DNA from: Prochlorococcus sp. AG-402-M15
GTDB taxonomy: Bacteria > Cyanobacteriota > Cyanobacteriia > PCC-6307 > Cyanobiaceae
Assembly (NCBI GenBank): GCA_003216615.1
Contig: QCIP01000006.1
Span: 45,219 to 109,218, forward strand
Reading direction: 5' to 3'
Length of the DNA stretch: 64,000 nucleotides
The notes beneath the pieces were generated by a model. It was not told where the DNA came from and did not search any database. It saw nothing but the letters and a program-made list of their open reading frames with translations. Of this stretch, positions 52,123 to 59,860 are shown piece by piece. Both the position numbers and the translations under genes were made by a program. How positions within the stretch are numbered: the stretch's first letter is position 1; every line of letters begins with the position of its first letter.

Positions 52123-53105
52123 AATGTGTGTAGTTTTTTTCTAAGTTAACTTAGAAGCTAAATGATGTCTTAAGGATAACGCCAGTTTGATCGTCCGCAT
52201 TTGCTACTTCAGTGATGAAGACACCAGGTGTTATTGTCATACCATCATTGACAGCGTATGAATAAGCTACCTCATACTGGAACAGCTCATCTTGTGCATC
52301 AGTGTAGTTCTCTAGAGTTGATATACCTACGCTAAGTGATCCTGGGCCAAATTCGTCCCATGTAAGTCCAGCGAAGTAACCAGTTTCTTCTGCAGATCCA
52401 TCAGGATCTTCTGATTCAAATCCAACACTAAGTGAAGGGCCACCATCTAGTGAATAGTAAGCATTAACTCCAAAGAATGATGTCTCAGCAGTGTTACTTG
52501 TTTCTGTCAAAGCATAGCTAAGTGAAACACCGTAAGAATCTGTGTTGTATGCAGCCTGAACACCGTATACGTCAAGTGACTCGTTAGTAAGTAAACCATC
52601 GGAATCACCACCAGCAGATGAAACACCACCAGCGACTGTAAATCCGTTGCCGAAATCATAAGAAGTAGCCACAGTAGCAGAACTAGCAGAGTTTGGAGAA
52701 GCAGTAAAATCACTACCACCACCTAAGCCAGCAGCTGTTCCTGAACCACAGTTACCTAATAGATCAGTGAAAGCACTGTATGTGCAAGCTGTTGAGTAAA
52801 GAGCACTAACATCTGTTGAATCACCAACCATAACAGTTAAGCTTTCTCCAAGAGGGAAAGTATATGTGATTCCGTCAAGAGTCATGGTGTCACCCATGCT
52901 ATTCATATCAAGAATAGCTCCAGAAGCAGAAGCTGAGTTACCTGTTTCAATAGTTAGGTCTAATGAATCTTCACCAGTGAAACTAGTTGAAAGAGACATC
53001 CCATACTGATAATCAAAAGTAACAGCTTCAGCAGCAGCGCCATCAACAGCGCCGATTACAAAGTCAGCTCCGAATGATGCTGTTGTTGTTGTTGAAAAAC
53101 TTCCA
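52090..53105. repeat. Long direct repeat, copy 1 (porin body plus terminator)
   Basis: About 1,016 bp that match 55377-56391, in the same orientation. By eye the only difference found is one T in a homopolymer just 3' of the stop codon (7 Ts here, 6 there). It ends inside the coding sequence shortly after the signal peptide/mature N-terminus, where the two genes diverge. Confidence 0.9.
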
Positions 53106-53317
53106 TCGTGATCATGAGAATCAACTAATCCTTCACCACCGGCAAGCAATGTACTTTGAGTTGGCTCTTCTTTATCAAAAGAGTTTGCAAATTCAATACT
53201 CTCTACATCAGAGTAGTTTGAAATATCGTTGAGATTAACTTCATTAGCGCTAACACTAAAAGGAGTTAATAAACCTATTGTTGCAGGAGCAACAAGCAAG
53301 CTTTTGAAAAGCTTCAT
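52151..53317 (-). CDS. Outer-membrane porin, SLH-less, copy 1
   Basis: A 388-residue exported beta-barrel protein. Signal peptide: MKLFKSLLVAPATIGLLTP, cleaved near SVSANE. The mature N-terminus (~25-75) is acidic (YSDVESIEF, GLVDSHDHDG); from residue ~72 alternating Gly/Ser/aromatic strands run to a terminal Phe (TSFSF), the usual outer-membrane signature. Cyanobacterial iron/solute porins usually have an SLH domain after the signal peptide; none is visible here. The ribosome-binding site is GAGGGA, and a promoter lies at 53354-53381. Confidence 0.88.
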   Translation of the reverse strand: MKLFKSLLVAPATIGLLTPFSVSANEVNLNDISNYSDVESIEFANSFDKEEPTQSTLLAGGEGLVDSHDHDGSFSTTTTASFGADFVIGAVDGAAAEAVTFDYQYGMSLSTSFTGEDSLDLTIETGNSASASGAILDMNSMGDTMTLDGITYTFPLGESLTVMVGDSTDVSALYSTACTYSAFTDLLGNCGSGTAAGLGGGSDFTASPNSASSATVATSYDFGNGFTVAGGVSSAGGDSDGLLTNESLDVYGVQAAYNTDSYGVSLSYALTETSNTAETSFFGVNAYYSLDGGPSLSVGFESEDPDGSAEETGYFAGLTWDEFGPGSLSVGISTLENYTDAQDELFQYEVAYSYAVNDGMTITPGVFITEVANADDQTGVILKTSFSF

Positions 53318-53353
53318 AAAAAATCCCTCACACAGAAATTAATAATGTATTTT

Positions 53354-53381
53354 ATTATAGCCATTTAATTGAGTACTGCAA
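53354..53381 (-). promoter_or_regulatory. Promoter of porin copy 1
   Basis: On the minus strand, TTGCAG (53376-53381) and TATAAT (53354-53359) are separated by 16 bp, ~35 bp before the start codon. This is a good sigma-70-type match; the transcription start is not known. Confidence 0.65.
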
Positions 53382-53419
53382 GCAAGATAGTGACAAAAAC
53401 GCTTTTGTCCAAAAACATA

Positions 53420-55327
53420 TTAATTATCAAGATATCTCTTTAGATCCTTATTTTTAGAAATATAGGGGAAAGCTGGTTCGAGTAATTCTCTATATTTTTC
53501 CCAACCACGCAACGATTTGGTATGTATAGGATTTCTCACTTGTTCACTACTAGCAGTAAATACTGACCTCTTACTTTTGTGAGGTGATAAATATTTTTCA
53601 GACCAATCCCATCCTAGCCAGTCAATAATTTTCTTTATTTGATGAGTCGGATTTATAACTAGTTCATCATAATTGTAAACAAATAAGTTATTACTGTAAG
53701 TTGCAGAATAAGATTTCATAATTTCATAGTGATGTATATACATTTCAGTAATCTCTTCAATACTGGTAGAATAGGGTATTTTAATGAAATTTTCTCTGTA
53801 AATTGAAAGAATATTATCAAGAGGATTTCTTAAACATAAAATAATTTTTGAATTCCCAAAGTATTTGTTTATGACTGGGCAGAACATGAAATTAAATAGA
53901 TTTTTATCTGTAAATATTTTTGCTTTTGGAGCTAATTTTTGTATTTGTCTAATATAGTCTTCATATGGATTTTGGTCCTTAATTGTAGGATCAAAATCAT
54001 TCAAAATATCAGGTAATATTTCAATTTCACCCAAATCAAAAACTTCTTGATTAAGACTCAATATATTCTCAAGCAAAGTACTTCCTGATCTAGGCATTCC
54101 CACAATAAATATAAGCTCAGGGTTGGTTTCGTTGAAATTTTTAAATGCTTTTTTATCAATAAAAAATTTTTCTTTAATTCTTAGACTTTTTTCTATCAAA
54201 GACTTTTTATTTGAAGGATAAATTTTGCTCTTAAAGTCATTAGCAAGTTTATAATTCTTTTGGGCATTGCTAAATTTTTTTTGACGATGAAAAATGTTTG
54301 CGCGTGCAAAGCATATTCTAAACATATCTTCCTGATTTAAACCCTTTAAAGGAACATTTAGTATGTAATTTAACTCATTTGGGTGATCCGAAAAGTCGTA
54401 AAAAGTAGACAAATCGTTATAACATTTAAACAATCTTTTATTCATTGATAGTGCTTTCAAAAAATATTTCTTGGATTCACTTATTTCACCTAAATTTCTG
54501 CAAATCACACCAAGGTTAACAAGCATTTCTGGAATGTATGGGTTGATACTTAAGCCTTGGAGGCCTATTTTCTTAGCTTTTTTTAATAGTTTTTTGTCAA
54601 AATATAAATCACTTAGATTTAAATAAGCATTTCCAAATTTCGGATATGAATCAATTATCTCTAATAAAATTTTTTCAGCCTCTTTAAAATTCGAATCAAG
54701 CCTTTTCACCGTAGAAAGCATCAACAATATATCTTTTTTATCATTAATATTCTTGGAAGAATAAAGATCCAAAAGGATTGCTGTTGATTCATTAAAATTA
54801 CCTAAATCCTTTAATAAGTCTGCTTTCAAAAGCTTGTAGACATAATTAGTCGGCATAAGTTTTATTGCATTATTTATAGTACTTAATGCCTTTTCACTAT
54901 CATTTAAATTACGATATAAGAGGGAAAGGTTATAGATCGAATTGCTATTCCTAGGATTTATCTTACAAGCTATTAATAATAATTCTTCAGCTTTTTTGAA
55001 ATCTTTTTCTAACCTAAGGATTTCAGCTAACAAAATATAATGATCAACTTTAGTTGGATATCTTGATATAGATTGAAAAAGTAATTCTTTCGCAATTTGG
55101 AATTCAGAACAATTTCTGCTTAATAACGCATAAGAAAAAAACAAATCATAAGAAGATGTTCCACTACTAATAAGCTGAGAATAAATATTTTTAGCCTTTA
55201 AAACATCTCCTGATAATAAATAATTTTTGGCCAGATCTAATTTATTTTTTAAAACTAAATCTTTATTTTTTTTTGGATGATTAAATTTATCCGAATTTAA
55301 ACTTTTGTTATCTCCGAATCCCTTCAT
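53420..55327 (-). CDS. TPR-sulfotransferase fusion protein
   Basis: A 635-residue protein. Residues ~25-365 are helical TPR-type repeats (pairs such as KAKNIYSQLI, KAEELLLIACKINPRN, KAEKILLEIIDSYP-like units). Residues ~400-635 are a PAPS-dependent sulfotransferase domain with the 5'-phosphosulfate loop GMPRSGSTLLE (410-420) and a 3'-phosphate block CLRNPLDNILSIYRENF. No signal peptide is seen. The acceptor is unknown; related enzymes modify glycans or peptides. It lies between the two porin copies, all on the minus strand. Confidence 0.9.
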   Translation of the reverse strand: MKGFGDNKSLNSDKFNHPKKNKDLVLKNKLDLAKNYLLSGDVLKAKNIYSQLISSGTSSYDLFFSYALLSRNCSEFQIAKELLFQSISRYPTKVDHYILLAEILRLEKDFKKAEELLLIACKINPRNSNSIYNLSLLYRNLNDSEKALSTINNAIKLMPTNYVYKLLKADLLKDLGNFNESTAILLDLYSSKNINDKKDILLMLSTVKRLDSNFKEAEKILLEIIDSYPKFGNAYLNLSDLYFDKKLLKKAKKIGLQGLSINPYIPEMLVNLGVICRNLGEISESKKYFLKALSMNKRLFKCYNDLSTFYDFSDHPNELNYILNVPLKGLNQEDMFRICFARANIFHRQKKFSNAQKNYKLANDFKSKIYPSNKKSLIEKSLRIKEKFFIDKKAFKNFNETNPELIFIVGMPRSGSTLLENILSLNQEVFDLGEIEILPDILNDFDPTIKDQNPYEDYIRQIQKLAPKAKIFTDKNLFNFMFCPVINKYFGNSKIILCLRNPLDNILSIYRENFIKIPYSTSIEEITEMYIHHYEIMKSYSATYSNNLFVYNYDELVINPTHQIKKIIDWLGWDWSEKYLSPHKSKRSVFTASSEQVRNPIHTKSLRGWEKYRELLEPAFPYISKNKDLKRYLDN

Positions 55328-55376
55328 TTTTAAATTAATGTTGCTTAATTTTACCAGAAAAAAATAAGTATATCTA

Positions 55377-55409
55377 AAAAAAAGACCTGCCTTTAAAGCA
55401 GGTCTTTTA
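55377..55409 (-). terminator. Rho-independent terminator of porin copy 2
   Basis: The same GACCTGC/GCAGGTC stem and T-run as after copy 1, part of the duplicated block. Confidence 0.88.
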
Positions 55410-56391
55410 ATGTGTGTAGTTTTTTTCTAAGTTAACTTAGAAGCTAAATGATGTCTTAAGGATAACGCCAGTTTGATCGTCCGCATTTGCTACTTCAGTG
55501 ATGAAGACACCAGGTGTTATTGTCATACCATCATTGACAGCGTATGAATAAGCTACCTCATACTGGAACAGCTCATCTTGTGCATCAGTGTAGTTCTCTA
55601 GAGTTGATATACCTACGCTAAGTGATCCTGGGCCAAATTCGTCCCATGTAAGTCCAGCGAAGTAACCAGTTTCTTCTGCAGATCCATCAGGATCTTCTGA
55701 TTCAAATCCAACACTAAGTGAAGGGCCACCATCTAGTGAATAGTAAGCATTAACTCCAAAGAATGATGTCTCAGCAGTGTTACTTGTTTCTGTCAAAGCA
55801 TAGCTAAGTGAAACACCGTAAGAATCTGTGTTGTATGCAGCCTGAACACCGTATACGTCAAGTGACTCGTTAGTAAGTAAACCATCGGAATCACCACCAG
55901 CAGATGAAACACCACCAGCGACTGTAAATCCGTTGCCGAAATCATAAGAAGTAGCCACAGTAGCAGAACTAGCAGAGTTTGGAGAAGCAGTAAAATCACT
56001 ACCACCACCTAAGCCAGCAGCTGTTCCTGAACCACAGTTACCTAATAGATCAGTGAAAGCACTGTATGTGCAAGCTGTTGAGTAAAGAGCACTAACATCT
56101 GTTGAATCACCAACCATAACAGTTAAGCTTTCTCCAAGAGGGAAAGTATATGTGATTCCGTCAAGAGTCATGGTGTCACCCATGCTATTCATATCAAGAA
56201 TAGCTCCAGAAGCAGAAGCTGAGTTACCTGTTTCAATAGTTAGGTCTAATGAATCTTCACCAGTGAAACTAGTTGAAAGAGACATCCCATACTGATAATC
56301 AAAAGTAACAGCTTCAGCAGCAGCGCCATCAACAGCGCCGATTACAAAGTCAGCTCCGAATGATGCTGTTGTTGTTGTTGAAAAACTTCCA
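55377..56391. repeat. Long direct repeat, copy 2 (porin body plus terminator)
   Basis: Partner of 52090-53105. The protein-coding part translates to the same residues over ~320 codons. The direct orientation and ~2.3 kb spacing mean homologous recombination would delete the sulfotransferase gene and one porin body. Confidence 0.9.
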
Positions 56392-56561
56392 GCTTCAAAG
56401 TTGTTAATCCTTGCTTCTAAACCATCTACACGGCTATTAGTAACCGCTAGTTCTTCAGCAGGGTTGAAGTCATTAATTGTGACTTCATTTGCAGTAGCAG
56501 ACATTGGCGCAAGTAGGCCTAAAGTTGCTGGTGCTACTAGCAAGCTTTTAAAAAGCTTCAT
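55437..56561 (-). CDS. Outer-membrane porin, SLH-less, copy 2
   Basis: I place the start at the ATG at 56561 (MKLFKSLLVAPATLGLLAP...). The open frame continues upstream, but the signal peptide begins here and a ribosome-binding site (GAGGA) lies just before. The 374-residue precursor is the same as copy 1 from FSTTTTASFGAD to the terminal Phe. Its mature N-terminus differs: a short linker then SRVDGLEARINNFEAGS, a remnant of the coiled-coil that in related porins follows the SLH domain. SLH itself is absent. Confidence 0.88.
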   Translation of the reverse strand: MKLFKSLLVAPATLGLLAPMSATANEVTINDFNPAEELAVTNSRVDGLEARINNFEAGSFSTTTTASFGADFVIGAVDGAAAEAVTFDYQYGMSLSTSFTGEDSLDLTIETGNSASASGAILDMNSMGDTMTLDGITYTFPLGESLTVMVGDSTDVSALYSTACTYSAFTDLLGNCGSGTAAGLGGGSDFTASPNSASSATVATSYDFGNGFTVAGGVSSAGGDSDGLLTNESLDVYGVQAAYNTDSYGVSLSYALTETSNTAETSFFGVNAYYSLDGGPSLSVGFESEDPDGSAEETGYFAGLTWDEFGPGSLSVGISTLENYTDAQDELFQYEVAYSYAVNDGMTITPGVFITEVANADDQTGVILKTSFSF

Positions 56562-56744
56562 AAATTTCCTCACACGAAATTTAAAGTACACCTCAGGATA
56601 GAGTATTTGGGTATACAAAATCAAGTATCAACAACTACGTTATTGGAAAATTTGTGCCACTTTCTTAGCTGTACAATGAAATTTTAGGATTTTTTAAAAA
56701 AAATGATAATAAATAATTAGTGAAAATAAAAATTTTTTAAATAT

Positions 56745-56909
56745 TTATATTTTTTTTGAAATTTTGAAAGAAACTTTTTTTGTTTTATATTTTTTCTTTT
56801 TGTTATTCTCAACAGAATCAACGTACCATCCTGAGGCCAACCTTGTATCAATTTCCTCATAGCTTTCATTTTGATTTAATTTGCTAAGAGATTTCTTTTT
56901 ATAATCCAT
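56745..56909 (-). CDS. Small basic protein, unknown
   Basis: A 54-codon frame, ATG at 56909, stop at 56745. The product begins MDYKKKSLSKLNQNESYEE, has a central DTRLASGWYVDSVE segment and a very lysine-rich tail. The compact, structured middle (RLASGWYVD) and good codon use make it a likely real gene. It is divergent from the small gene at 57119. Confidence 0.6.
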   Translation of the reverse strand: MDYKKKSLSKLNQNESYEEIDTRLASGWYVDSVENNKKKKYKTKKVSFKISKKI

Positions 56910-57118
56910 ATTTTTTTTAATTAGTTGAAATATAGCACCTAAAAAAATTTTCAGCAGTAAAGGAAATATTACAATTTTTCATGATGATTTTATAAGTATT
57001 TTTGGAGGTTAATTTTTGAAATCTTTAGAAAAAAGAAAAAATCACATTTTTTCCCTCAACAGAAAAATTTATTAGTTATATTTTTTTATATTTATATACC
57101 TGAGGAGCACAAGGTTAA

Positions 57119-57223
57119 ATGACTCAAATCAATCTTATTGTTAATTCTTTACCAAGAGATTTGCTTGAATTTGTTTTTTTTCTTACGGTAGGATTTACAG
57201 CAGGATCTATAGGTATTATATAG
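57119..57223 (+). CDS. 34-residue single-helix membrane protein
   Basis: A tiny frame preceded by a strong ribosome-binding site (TGAGGAGCAC at 57101-57110, ~10 bp before the ATG). The product starts MTQINLIVNSLPRDLLEF and has a hydrophobic C-terminal helix (VFFLTVGFTAGSIGII). Size and layout resemble photosynthetic small subunits, but I do not recognise it as any psb, psa or pet gene. Confidence 0.65.
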   Translation: MTQINLIVNSLPRDLLEFVFFLTVGFTAGSIGII

Positions 57224-57282
57224 ACTTGAGAATGTCTAAATTAATTTTTATTAATTCTCTAGCTTAAAAACATAATTTTTTT

Positions 57283-57795
57283 TCAAAAAGTTATTAAAGA
57301 TTCAATAGGATAATTCATTTTTAATTTTCCTTCCAATTTCATTAATTCAACAACAACTAAAATTCCAATAACTTTTTTATTGTTACTCTCAATAATTTTC
57401 GAAACACAATTCGCAGTTCCACCAGTAGCTAATAAATCATCAACAATGGCATAAGAGTTATATTTCTGTAGGGCTTTTTTTTGAATTGATAATGTATTTT
57501 CACCATATTCTAAGCTGTAATTCTTTTCTACAACTTCACCTGGTAGCTTGCCAGGTTTTCTAGCTACAAGCATTGGCTTTGAAGCCTGCAAAGAAATTGC
57601 AGAGCCAAAAATAAAGCCTCTGGCATCTATGGAAATTATTGCTTCAGCATTTTTTATAATTTGACTAGATGACATCTTAAAAATAAGTTCCTTAAAGATC
57701 ATTGGTTCCTGAATAATTCCAAGAACATCTTTAAAAACAATTCCTTTTTTTGGATAATCTTTATATGTATCAATAAATTCTTTAAGACTTTTCAT
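57283..57795 (-). CDS. apt: Adenine phosphoribosyltransferase
   Basis: Salvages adenine to AMP using PRPP. I choose the ATG at 57795 (MKSLKEFIDTYKDYPKKG, 170 residues), which matches the family N-terminus; the frame continues upstream without family features. The protein shows GIVFKDVLGII, the IISIDARGFIFGSAIS block, RKPGKLPG and the PRPP loop AIVDDLLATGGT. It is the last core gene before the tRNA-Pro accessory region. Confidence 0.95.
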   Translation of the reverse strand: MKSLKEFIDTYKDYPKKGIVFKDVLGIIQEPMIFKELIFKMSSSQIIKNAEAIISIDARGFIFGSAISLQASKPMLVARKPGKLPGEVVEKNYSLEYGENTLSIQKKALQKYNSYAIVDDLLATGGTANCVSKIIESNNKKVIGILVVVELMKLEGKLKMNYPIESLITF

Positions 57796-58077
57796 TCTAT
57801 TTATATTTAAAGTTAGTTTTAATGATCTATCTCTTGTTATCTTAATAATAGCTAAAAGTAATTTTTTTTCTAAATACACCCAAAAGAATTTGCATTACAT
57901 CTACGTCTAATATCAAAATAAGAAATATACCTTTAAGAAACATTTATAAAAAAGTTAAATACTAGAAGTGATTAAAAAGTACCCTTTTTGTTTAAGTAAA
58001 ATAAAGTTTGAAAATTAGCGAAAAAGAGCATTGTCTCTACCTAAAAAAATCTTTTAAATAATATTTAGCAATTTGCA

Positions 58078-58155
58078 CTTTAACAGATGCATGTTATGGA
58101 CTAAGATCTTATGAACGGGGCGTGGCGCAGCTTGGTAGCGCGGGTGCTTTGGGAG
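58078..58155 (+). repeat. 78-bp tRNA-Pro repeat, copy A (promoter + 5' half tRNA)
   Basis: Contains TTAACA (58080-58085), a 16-bp spacer and TAAGAT (58102-58107), a promoter-like pair, then the first 40 nt of tRNA-Pro (58116-58155) through the anticodon loop TTTGGGA. The sequence then diverges (TAACCGAATA). It matches copies B and C with only 1-2 differences. Confidence 0.92.
58116..58155 (+). pseudogene. tRNA-Pro 5' half, copy A
   Basis: It matches nucleotides 1-40 of the complete tRNA-Pro at 60068, ending one base after the anticodon loop. The T arm and acceptor 3' strand are missing, so it cannot fold as tRNA. Because the promoter is retained, it may be transcribed. Confidence 0.92.
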
Positions 58156-58219
58156 TAACCGAATATCCAAGCGAAAAGTATTGCAAATACTAGAAAATTT
58201 ATAATTTATTACAACCTGT

Positions 58220-58236
58220 TTAGCGAGCGTTAGCGA
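58220..58236. repeat. Paired TTAGCGA repeats, left end of module 1
   Basis: Two TTAGCGA copies start at 58220 and 58230, a 10-bp period. The equivalent position in module 2 has TTAGTGA twice with the same 10-bp period. Confidence 0.7.
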
Positions 58237-58278
58237 GATTTTCTGAATAACTCGGGTGATATCATATCAACCGAACTT

Positions 58279-58332
58279 CTAGTTACCCTTTATGCAGATT
58301 GCAGCTATTAGTGGGAGTAGTAAGCGTTTCAT
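58279..58332 (-). pseudogene. Orphan signal-peptide start (18-codon frame)
   Basis: Minus-strand ATG at 58332 gives MKRLLLPLIAAICIKGN then stop. The first 11 residues equal the start of the exported protein at 58759. 33 bp (58301-58333) are identical to 58728-58760. The rest of the gene is absent. Confidence 0.75.
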
Positions 58333-58384
58333 TTTACTAGTGGCTTTATCGCAGGGAATATCATTATTTTTTCACTAAATAATA

Positions 58385-58759
58385 TTAATCACAAACAAGT
58401 TTTAATAACTTTATTTCACGTCCTGAAGCCGGCCTCATTTTTAAATTTGGTCCCAATAGTTTATTTTTGCAATCAGCAGTCCACCCTACAGCTTCAAATT
58501 CTCTATCTTTTGGAACAGCATATTTGTCTAAAGGTTTTGTATCGAAATTGAAGTAAACAAAATTACCTCTTTTAACTATAGATTTGACATCAACAAACAA
58601 TCCCATTCCACAATTATTAATTTCCTTACATAATGAATATCCCACTGTGCCTGGTTTAGCATCATCATGCATCAAACTTGCTGCTTGTACCCAAGTTTCA
58701 GCATTAACAGCAGTAGGTAAAGCGAGAGCAGCTATTAGTGGGAGTAGTAAGCGTTTCAT
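58385..58759 (-). CDS. Small exported protein, possible surface-adhesin-E-like
   Basis: A 124-residue precursor with a textbook signal peptide (MKRLLLPLIAALALPTAVNA, cleavage after residue 20). The ~104-residue mature part has four cysteines (SLCKEINNCG, ADCKNK, LVCD) likely paired in disulphides and strand-like pieces (GLFVDVKSIVKRGNFVYFNF), resembling small adhesin-E-like or Prochlorococcus exported proteins. The family call is weak. It starts 2 bp after the stop of the exported protein upstream, on the same strand. Confidence 0.75.
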   Translation of the reverse strand: MKRLLLPLIAALALPTAVNAETWVQAASLMHDDAKPGTVGYSLCKEINNCGMGLFVDVKSIVKRGNFVYFNFDTKPLDKYAVPKDREFEAVGWTADCKNKLLGPNLKMRPASGREIKLLKLVCD

Positions 58760-58761
58760 TA

Positions 58762-59124
58762 TTAATATTTAAATCTTTTTTTAATTTTTATATTGCTCTC
58801 ATCTTTCGGAAAAACAGAACGATAATCTTTATATGTTTCCCCTTCTTTTACATTTAACTTTTCGAATCCTAAAAATTGCCTTGTCTTTTCATCATGAGTG
58901 CACCATCTAATCGGCCTTTCAACAACTCTATCTTCCAAGCCAATAGAAGGCATGGCCTCATGCCAAGTATAAAAGATTCCGCCTTCTTCATCCCATTTCG
59001 AGCACGCCTCGGATGCCTCAAAATATGATCCATATTTCCCTAGTGTTTTCTCTATCAACCAATTAGCTTCAACAGCAGTAGGTAACATAAGAGCTGGAAA
59101 TAAAAGGAGGACTATTTTCTTCAT
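58762..59124 (-). CDS. Small exported protein, unknown
   Basis: A 120-residue precursor with a signal peptide (MKKIVLLLFPALMLPTAVEA, similar in its LPTAV(E/N)A end to the neighbour). The mature part begins NWLIEKTLGKYG, is rich in Trp and charged residues, and has two cysteines (EACSKWD, RWCTHDE). No domain recognised. It is first in a two-gene unit with 58385-58759, inside the tRNA-Pro module. Confidence 0.75.
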   Translation of the reverse strand: MKKIVLLLFPALMLPTAVEANWLIEKTLGKYGSYFEASEACSKWDEEGGIFYTWHEAMPSIGLEDRVVERPIRWCTHDEKTRQFLGFEKLNVKEGETYKDYRSVFPKDESNIKIKKRFKY

Positions 59125-59186
59125 TTAAAAAATTATTTAAGTAAAGAGGGAGTAAAATAAATTCCCTATTTATTCAGGGGAAACCA

Positions 59187-59204
59187 TTAGCGACAATTTA
59201 GCGA
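59187..59204. repeat. Paired TTAGCGA repeats, right end of module 1
   Basis: TTAGCGA copies start at 59187 and 59198, an 11-bp period, ~60 bp before tRNA-Pro repeat B. Confidence 0.7.
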
Positions 59205-59261
59205 GGATTAGTAAATTTTCCTTAAAAAATCGTTATTTTATCAATATTTTTAAAATTTAGT

Positions 59262-59339
59262 CTTTAACAGATGCATGTTATGGACTAAGATCTTATGAGC
59301 GGGGCGTGGCGCAGCTTGGTAGCGCGGGTGCTTTGGGAG
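59262..59339 (+). repeat. 78-bp tRNA-Pro repeat, copy B (promoter + 5' half tRNA)
   Basis: TTAACA (59264-59269) and TAAGAT (59286-59291) precede a 40-nt tRNA-Pro 5' half (59300-59339). The sequence then diverges into TTATCGGATATAC, which resembles the sequence after copy A (TAACCGAATATCC). Confidence 0.92.
59300..59339 (+). pseudogene. tRNA-Pro 5' half, copy B
   Basis: Same 40 nt as copy A and as the first 40 nt of the complete gene; it lacks the 3' half. Confidence 0.92.
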
Positions 59340-59402
59340 TTATCGGATATACAAACTAGAAGCATTGCAAATACTATAAAAAGATAAATTATTACATCTT
59401 AT

Positions 59403-59419
59403 TTAGTGACAATTAGTGA
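59403..59419. repeat. Paired TTAGTGA repeats, left end of module 2
   Basis: TTAGTGA copies start at 59403 and 59413, a 10-bp period, matching the place and spacing of the pair in module 1. Confidence 0.65.
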
Positions 59420-59508
59420 GAGAATTTAAGTAACGCGGGTGTCAATTGAAAACCCTTATTATTTACCTATTACGCACATATATTTATTACTTGCTCTCCA
59501 TTTTTCCT

Positions 59509-59559
59509 TCAAAAATAAATAGAGAGAGCAACTAGCAGTGGGAGTAGAAATCGTTTCAT
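59509..59559 (-). pseudogene. Orphan signal-peptide start (17-codon frame)
   Basis: Minus-strand ATG at 59559 encodes MKRFLLPLLVALSIYF then stop. This is again a MKR-LLPL signal-peptide beginning without a mature protein. It lies just after the stop codon of 59576-59860 on the same strand. Confidence 0.65.
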
Positions 59560-59575
59560 TTAAAAAATAAATTAT

Positions 59576-59860
59576 CTAATAAAAAGAAATAGTATCCCCA
59601 TTAGGTTTTTCAATACTTACTTTTGTTGTGTATTCTGAAAGTTCAGAATTTAAGATTTTTGAGGAAATAATCTTTTCATTTGCGTTCATAAATTGTATTG
59701 ACTTAAATATATTTTTGATTTCATCTTCAGTAAATGTAAACGTAATCATATTTTGAGTGCTGTCTACTTCTGAAATCACATAAGCTATTTCCTTTTCATC
59801 TAGTAAATCACTGCATTCAATATCTATCTCAATAAATACAAGAAAATCTTTTTTATTCAT
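59576..59860 (-). CDS. Small acidic cytosolic protein, unknown
   Basis: A 94-residue acidic protein without a signal peptide (MNKKDFLVFIEIDIECSD...). Alternating strand/helix pieces (ISEVDSTQNMITFTFTEDE in part, KNIFKSIQFMNANEKI, EYTTKVSIEKPNGD) give a compact alpha/beta look. No family recognised. Its ATG overlaps the stop of an 11-residue leader (59857-59892) as ATGA, so it is probably translationally coupled to that leader. Confidence 0.65.
   Translation of the reverse strand: MNKKDFLVFIEIDIECSDLLDEKEIAYVISEVDSTQNMITFTFTEDEIKNIFKSIQFMNANEKIISSKILNSELSEYTTKVSIEKPNGDTISFY

Larger units (their letters stand above)
58140..59339. mobile_element. tRNA-Pro-anchored insertion module 1
   Basis: The segment from core copy A to core copy B (~1.2 kb). 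It opens with a paired repeat (TTAGCGA at 58220 and 58230) and closes with another pair (59187 and 59198). It carries two small exported-protein genes and an orphan signal-peptide start. No recombinase gene is present. Its extent is an inference from the repeated core. Confidence 0.65.

Noticed and set aside
52141..52154. Perfect palindrome CTAAGTTAACTTAG over the porin stop codon as an operator
   Set aside because: It sits at the 3' end of the gene next to the terminator and is duplicated with it; a regulatory role is not supported.
52507..52722. 71-codon leucine/valine-rich frame, repeated at 55793-56008
   Set aside because: It lies in another frame of the porin genes on the same strand and is identical in both copies only because the DNA is; it is a shadow.
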